From Lentisphaerota bacterium (GTDB taxonomy: Bacteria > Verrucomicrobiota > Kiritimatiellia > UBA8416 > JAIOPI01): 64,000 nt of DNA. The translations under genes were made by a program, and so were the position numbers. How positions within the stretch are numbered: position 1 is the first letter of the stretch; each line of letters begins with the position of its first letter. The notes below the pieces were generated by a model, which saw only the letters and a program-made list of their open reading frames with translations, did not search any database and was not told the origin of the DNA. Where the stretch lies: positions 124,001 through 188,000 of the forward strand of contig JAIOPI010000010.1 of the NCBI GenBank assembly GCA_021413965.1, given 5' to 3'. Below are positions 59,781 through 64,000 of this stretch, one piece after another.

Positions 59781-61673
59781 GTGTCGGAACCATTTGAAGA
59801 CGTTGTGAACGTGGACTCAGCCATACCGCCACGCCCTCAGCTCGCGTCGCCCCGGCGACGCCTGGCGCTATGGATACTGCTGAGCGTCGCCCTCACCGTG
59901 GCCGTCTGGGGACAGACTCTGCGCTTCGGGTTTGTCTGGGACGACACCTATTTCATCGTCCGCAACACGGCCCTGCGCGACTGGCGTCAGGCGCCCGCCT
60001 ACTTCTATGATCGCGACACCTCGGCCGGAGCCAATCGAGCGGACGAGTTTCTCGTCTTCCGGCCGCTGCGCAATCTCTCCTATGCCGCCGACTACAGCGT
60101 CGCCGGACTGGACCCGCGCTGGTGGCACGCGCATCACGTCATGCTCCACCTGGTGAACGCCCTCCTCGTCGGATGGATCGCCGGTCGGCTATCCCGCTCC
60201 TGGATCGCGCGTCTCGTGGCCAGCCTGCTGTTCCTCGTGCACCCCGCGCTGACCGAGGCCGTGGCGTGGGTCAAGTGCCGCGACGATCTGCTCGCCGCCT
60301 TCTGGACGCTGCTGGCATTCGGGGCCTGGTTGCGCTGGCGTGCGGAGCCATGGACGTGGCGACGCATCACGGCGCTCGCCGGCGCCTACGGACTCGCCTG
60401 CCTGGCCAAGGATCAAGCGATCATCCTGCCGCTCCTCTTCGCCGCCGGCGGCGCCTGGCTGCCGGGAGCCGCCCACATCGCAGCGCCCGCGTCACCCCGC
60501 ACGCGCGTCGCGCTCTGGACCTCACTCGCGGCCGTGGGCGTGGGCTACCTGGCCTGGCGCCATGGCTTCATGGGACGCACCTCCCAGACGGATTACCTGG
60601 CGGGATTCCTCCCCACGATGCTCACCATGGTGCGCGTCGCCCTGCTCTATCTGCACCTGCTCGTCGTCCCGCACCCGTTGCTGGCGGACTACTCCGGCAT
60701 GCTGCCCAGCCAGTCGCCGCTGGATCCGCGTGTCGTCAGCTCCGCCATCACCCTGATCCTGGTGGCGACGCTCGTGTGGCGCGCCCGCGTCCGCCAGCCC
60801 GTGATCACGTTCGGCATCCTGTGGATCGCGATCGCGCTGCTGCCCGTCTCCAACCTCGTGCCCATGATGCAGTACCTGGCCGAGCGCTTTCTCTACCTCC
60901 CGCTGATCGGCTTGGCCTGGGCCGCGGGAGACCTGGCCGCGCGGCAGGCCGAGCGGCGCGGCCCCGTCGTCCTGCTGGCGAGCGCCGCCGTCCTGGTCGC
61001 GGCGGCCCTGCTCGCCCACCAGCGCGCCGCCGTCTGGCGCGACGATCTCCCGCTGTTCGAGGCCACCGTGCGGGACACGCCCGACCACGCCCTGCGCCCG
61101 CGCCGAAACCTGCTCGCCGCCCTGCTCAGCCGCGGCCACGTCGCGCAGGCCCGCCCGCTCGCCGAGCAACTCTGGGCCCGCGCGCAGCACGACTCAACCC
61201 TCTCGCCACGCGCCCGTGCCGAATACGCACACCATCTCGCGCTGATCGATCTGCGCACCGGCCAGCCCGATGCCGGCCGCGCGCTCATGTCCCGCGCCAT
61301 TGACCTCGACCCCACCTACGCCGAGCCGTACCTCGCCCTCGGCATCGACGCCGGCAGCCGCGGTGACGCGGCCGCCGCCCTGTCATGGTTCGACCGTGCC
61401 GCCGCCGCCAGCCCCGACCTCGCGGCCGCGCATGCCAATCGCGGCGTGGCCCTCAGGGAGCTCGGCCGCGTGGACGATGCCGAGCAGGCGTTCCGCCAGG
61501 CCGTGCGCCTCGCGCCGGACGATCCCATGGCCTACAAATCCCTCGCCGCGCTCCTCTGGTCCCGCGGCCAGATCGCACAAACCATCCCCCTCTACGCCGA
61601 AGCCGCACGCCTGTGGCCCGACGACCCCGACATCCGGCACTGGCTCGCCGAAGCACGCCAAGCCGCCCCCTAG
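59781..61673 (+). CDS. TMTC-like membrane protein with C-terminal TPRs, 630 aa
   Basis: About eleven hydrophobic helices follow a short cytosolic start. The first loop FVWDDTYFIVRN and the later HHVMLHLVNALLVGWI, LVHPALTEAVAWVKCRDDLLAA and LLPVSNLVPMMQYLAERFLYLPLIG are hallmarks of the GT-C/TMTC (DUF1736) group of protein O-glycosyltransferase-like proteins. The C-terminus (about 430-625) is TPR repeats. The start is GTG with only a weak ribosome-binding site. It probably transfers sugars to exported proteins, but no activity is proven for bacterial members. Confidence 0.78.
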   Translation: MSEPFEDVVNVDSAIPPRPQLASPRRRLALWILLSVALTVAVWGQTLRFGFVWDDTYFIVRNTALRDWRQAPAYFYDRDTSAGANRADEFLVFRPLRNLSYAADYSVAGLDPRWWHAHHVMLHLVNALLVGWIAGRLSRSWIARLVASLLFLVHPALTEAVAWVKCRDDLLAAFWTLLAFGAWLRWRAEPWTWRRITALAGAYGLACLAKDQAIILPLLFAAGGAWLPGAAHIAAPASPRTRVALWTSLAAVGVGYLAWRHGFMGRTSQTDYLAGFLPTMLTMVRVALLYLHLLVVPHPLLADYSGMLPSQSPLDPRVVSSAITLILVATLVWRARVRQPVITFGILWIAIALLPVSNLVPMMQYLAERFLYLPLIGLAWAAGDLAARQAERRGPVVLLASAAVLVAAALLAHQRAAVWRDDLPLFEATVRDTPDHALRPRRNLLAALLSRGHVAQARPLAEQLWARAQHDSTLSPRARAEYAHHLALIDLRTGQPDAGRALMSRAIDLDPTYAEPYLALGIDAGSRGDAAAALSWFDRAAAASPDLAAAHANRGVALRELGRVDDAEQAFRQAVRLAPDDPMAYKSLAALLWSRGQIAQTIPLYAEAARLWPDDPDIRHWLAEARQAAP

Positions 61674-61712
61674 CCCCGCCGCCATAACTCCCGCCCGCGA
61701 AGCTCTGCCTAC

Positions 61713-61740
61713 AAGGTGGCCCGCGACCTCCGGGCGCGGG
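61713..61740. repeat. Short hairpin repeat, copy 1
   Basis: AAGGTGG then CCCGCGACCTCCGGGCGCGG contains CCCGCG/CGCGGG. A near-copy (62490-62517) follows the next gene. Both come about 20-40 bp after a stop in TAGCCCCGCCGC context. Confidence 0.65.
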
Positions 61741-61801
61741 CTCCTCCTCCTCCCTGTTTCTCCCCCATCTCCTATTGACCTCAGCGCCTTGTGCCGCCAC
61801 C

Positions 61802-62473
61802 ATGCCGCCCATGGAACCCTTGGCGATACTCTTCGATTGGGACGGCGTGGTGGTCGATTCCTCCCGCCAGCACAAGGCGGCCTGGGAACGCATGGCCGCC
61901 CGCGATCATCTGCCGCTGCCGGACGACCACTTCGCCCGCAGCTTCGGCATGCGCAACCCGCAGATCATCGTGGACATGTTTCACTGGACCACCGACCCCG
62001 TCGAGGCCCAGCGACTGGCCGACCGCAAGGAAGCCATCTTCCGCGAAATCGTCCAGGAAACCGGCCTGGAAGCCCTGCCCGGCATCCGCCGCCTGCTCGA
62101 TGATCTCTTTGCGCGCGATGTCCCTTGCGCCATCGCCTCTTCCACGCCGCGCGAGAACCTGGATTGCGCACTCGATCTGCTCGGCCTCCACGACCGCTTC
62201 GCCCACATCGTGGCGTCGGAGGACGTCCGAATCGGAAAGCCCGACCCCGAAGTCTTCCTCAAGGCGGCGGCAGGCCTCGGCGCCGAGCCGCGCCATTGCG
62301 TCGTCATCGAGGACGCGCATGTCGGCATCGCGGCCGGCAAGCAAGCCGGCATGACCGTCGTCGCCGTCGCCACCACGCACCCCGCGGACTCCCTCCGCGC
62401 CGCCGACCACGTCGTGAAATCGCTCGAATCCGTCACGGTCGACAACCTCCTGGCGTGGCGCCAGGGCGCCTAG
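61802..62473 (+). CDS. HAD-superfamily phosphatase, beta-phosphoglucomutase-like, 223 aa
   Basis: The nucleophile motif is LFDWDGVVVDSS, motif II AIASSTPREN, Lys in RIGKPDPEVFL and the acidic motif VVIEDAHVGIAAGKQAG. The helical cap between motifs I and II (HKAAWERMAARDHLPLP) fits the subclass that includes beta-phosphoglucomutase and phosphoglycolate phosphatase. The substrate is unknown. Starts at 61802 and 61811 are equally plausible; neither has a good ribosome-binding site. Confidence 0.82.
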   Translation: MPPMEPLAILFDWDGVVVDSSRQHKAAWERMAARDHLPLPDDHFARSFGMRNPQIIVDMFHWTTDPVEAQRLADRKEAIFREIVQETGLEALPGIRRLLDDLFARDVPCAIASSTPRENLDCALDLLGLHDRFAHIVASEDVRIGKPDPEVFLKAAAGLGAEPRHCVVIEDAHVGIAAGKQAGMTVVAVATTHPADSLRAADHVVKSLESVTVDNLLAWRQGA

Positions 62474-62489
62474 CCCCGCCGCTTCGATC

Positions 62490-62517
62490 AAGGTGGTCCG
62501 CGACCTCCGGGCGCGGA
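62490..62517. repeat. Short hairpin repeat, copy 2
   Basis: AAGGTGG then TCCGCGACCTCCGGGCGCGG, differing from copy 1 at one position over 27 bases. It lies 16 bp after the HAD gene stop. Confidence 0.65.
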
Positions 62518-62572
62518 CGGCCCAGCCTAAACCCGTTGCGCTCGCCGGCGGTGACCCTCTATCATTCACGGC

Positions 62573-63616
62573 ATGAAGCAACTCCTGACGAGCGAGCACA
62601 CGATGGTCGAACTGGCCGGCTCCCCGCGCACCTGCGGGCGCCAGTACGGCGACGCCATGGCCGAGCGCATGGAAGCCTTCCTGCATGCGGAAGTGACGCC
62701 CGACGCCCAGCGCCTCCGCTATGCCGCGCGCTGCTGGGACGTCCTCCGCCGCTGGGATCCGGCGGTCGTCCAGTTTATCCATGGACTTGCCGAAGGCTCC
62801 GGGCTCTCGCTCGTCCAGGTCACGCTTCTGCTGCTGCACGAAGAAGTGGAACATCTCAAGCACTGCACCGCCATTGGCGCCACGGGCGCCGCCACGCGCG
62901 ACGGCGCCCCCATCATCGGCCAGAACTGGGACTGGCTCTCGCATCTTTATCCCTGGTCGCATCTGACGCGCCTGAAGATCAACGGCCAGCCCCGCGCCCT
63001 GTTCTATTCCTACCCGGGGCTCTGGGCCGGCGCCGGCCTGAACGATTACGGGCTGTCCTTCTGCTGGACCAGCGGCGGCGTGTGGCCCAAGGTGAAACCC
63101 AAGGTCGGCATCCCCAGCTACGCACTCATCGCCGGGCTCCTCGCGCGCCGCAGCTGCGCCGAGGCGCTCACGCTGCTGCGCCGCACGCGCAACGCCGGCG
63201 CGTTCATCTTCATGCTCGCCGACGTCAAAGGGGCCCTCGTGGTCGTCGAGGGCGTCCCCCACAAGATCGAGATCATGCCGGTCCACGACATCGCCACCCG
63301 CGCCACCTACTTCGAGAGCCCGCGCATGTGCCGGCTGTCCCGGCAGGATCTGACCAGCAAGCCCGTGAACCCGCAGTTCCGCGGCGAGCGGATCGCCGCC
63401 ATGGCCCGCCGCGACGCGGGCCACATCGACGCCGCACGCGTGGAATCCTATCTGCGCGACGAGAGGGAAACGTCGGTCAGGAGCGTCTGCTGCCAGCCCA
63501 AGGATGATTTCCGGTGGATGACGCTCGACAGCTTCTACATGCTGCCCCGCCTGCGCGAGTTCTGGATCGCCCGCGGCTCCCCCCGCCGCCACGCCTTCCG
63601 CCGCTACGAGGTGTGA
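62573..63616 (+). CDS. C45-type acyltransferase/peptidase (Ntn hydrolase), 347 aa
   Basis: Members are made as a proenzyme that cuts itself before a cysteine, which becomes the nucleophile. The candidate is Cys98 (EHLKHCTAIGATG), followed by the family motif GAPIIGQNWDW and YSYPGLWAGAGLNDYGLSFC. These resemble acyl-CoA:6-aminopenicillanate acyltransferase. The true bacterial substrate is unknown; the name does not imply penicillin synthesis. The ATG lies 99 bp after the HAD gene. Confidence 0.82.
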   Translation: MKQLLTSEHTMVELAGSPRTCGRQYGDAMAERMEAFLHAEVTPDAQRLRYAARCWDVLRRWDPAVVQFIHGLAEGSGLSLVQVTLLLLHEEVEHLKHCTAIGATGAATRDGAPIIGQNWDWLSHLYPWSHLTRLKINGQPRALFYSYPGLWAGAGLNDYGLSFCWTSGGVWPKVKPKVGIPSYALIAGLLARRSCAEALTLLRRTRNAGAFIFMLADVKGALVVVEGVPHKIEIMPVHDIATRATYFESPRMCRLSRQDLTSKPVNPQFRGERIAAMARRDAGHIDAARVESYLRDERETSVRSVCCQPKDDFRWMTLDSFYMLPRLREFWIARGSPRRHAFRRYEV

Positions 63617-63724
63617 ACCGGAACGCGCCAGCGGGCCTTCGTCCGCGCCCCTCAGCCCTGCCCTCCCTCCTCGGTGGGGAGGGGAGGCGCAACGACGGCA
63701 TCACACTGCACGATTCCGGCTAGA

Positions 63725-63829
63725 CACCCACCCCGCCCTGCGGGCACCCCTCCGGTGGAGGGGACCAGGCACTCAGGCTCTATCGAAGATCCCCTCCCTG
63801 GTAGGGGTGCCCGCAGGGCGGGGTGGGTG
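63725..63829. repeat. Facing REP-like palindromes, copies B and C
   Basis: Copy B (63725-63764, CACCCACCCCGCCCTGCGGG then CACCCCTCCGGTGGAGGGGA) and copy C (63788-63829) are inverted relative to each other and can form arms of about 40 bp. They match the unit at 59731-59772. The 345-bp gap 63617-63961 contains nothing else recognisable. Confidence 0.8.
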
Positions 63830-63961
63830 CCGCCTCACACATCACATTCACGTTTTCTCGCCCCTCGCCTTCGAAACTCACCAGCGCCCCGCGGCGGAGT
63901 GCGTTTGATACACAACGGCTCGCATTGACCCGCGTCGCCATTGTCCGCATGATAGCGCCCC

Positions 63962-64000
63962 ATGAATTCACGCGAACGCATCCTGCGGGCCATCAATCAC
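63962..64000 (+). CDS. Start of a UroD-superfamily gene (partial)
   Basis: Only 13 codons are visible: MNSRERILRAINH. This is the usual N-terminus of UroD/MtaA-like proteins (compare MTSKQRVLTALRHR at 56261). The rest lies beyond the right edge. Confidence 0.6.
   Translation, partial: MNSRERILRAINH

Overview
The window is 64 kb of GC-rich bacterial chromosome, cut inside a gene at both ends. No single marker fixes the taxon. A giant exported protein built from autotransporter-type beta-strand repeats, several UroD-family methyltransferase-like genes, a divergent LexA, a DUF3450/ExbB/TonB/TPR cluster and short TAATCC-type repeats together suggest the PVC group, most likely Verrucomicrobiota/Kiritimatiellota. 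That placement is inference. The cell is Gram-negative in type: PagL-like lipid A deacylase, TonB system, lipoprotein, periplasmic glucan synthase.

Layout. 1-9.8 kb: one giant surface or secreted protein on the minus strand, running off the left edge, behind a near-consensus sigma70 promoter. 9.9-13.8 kb: minus-strand operon of a type III polyketide synthase, a flavin monooxygenase and a methyltransferase (phenolic-lipid logic, as in srsABC), followed by a PagL-like deacylase. 13.9-17.6 kb: lexA with its own operator, a decayed toxin-antitoxin pair, hisI, a zinc-ribbon/pseudopilin-like protein, a PhyH dioxygenase and tRNA-Val. 17.6-19.7 kb: PilZ protein and a DEAD-box RNA helicase. 19.7-32.6 kb: stress/envelope block on the minus strand with a small exported protein, a histidine kinase, an 8.8-kb cyclic beta-1,2-glucan synthase gene and several very small membrane or periplasmic stress proteins. 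32.8-42.7 kb: signalling island on the plus strand (CheB-CheR-PAS, two PAS histidine kinases, KaiC, KaiB, a third kinase, a NarL-type regulator). 42.7-49.8 kb: cupin, glycine-zipper lipoprotein, ECF sigma/anti-sigma/exported protein operon, an 883-bp non-coding inverted-repeat element, a nitrilase-family hydrolase, Hsp33, and a peroxiredoxin divergent from a Fur/PerR-type regulator. 49.8-53.9 kb: coiled-coil exported protein, hemB, a HAD phosphatase, a DUF559 gene that has no normal start codon, pyrE and a HIT protein. 53.9-61.7 kb: TonB-type energy-transduction operon with a UroD-like gene where exbD would be expected, then a TMTC-like membrane/TPR protein. 61.8-64 kb: HAD phosphatase, a C45-type acyltransferase/peptidase, and the start of a second UroD-family gene.

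The main new observation is an 18-bp palindromic element, consensus GGTAGGGTTACACCCCAT, found five times. Each copy lies 45-111 bp upstream of the first gene of an operon in the stress/signalling block (21.6-32.9 kb) and points the same way relative to its gene. It ties the glucan-synthase neighbourhood, the small stress proteins and the CheBR-Kai signalling island into one candidate regulon. A second shared promoter, TGAATAAA-N13/14-CGTCnTAC, precedes both the ECF sigma operon and the glycine-zipper lipoprotein and is a candidate target of that sigma factor.
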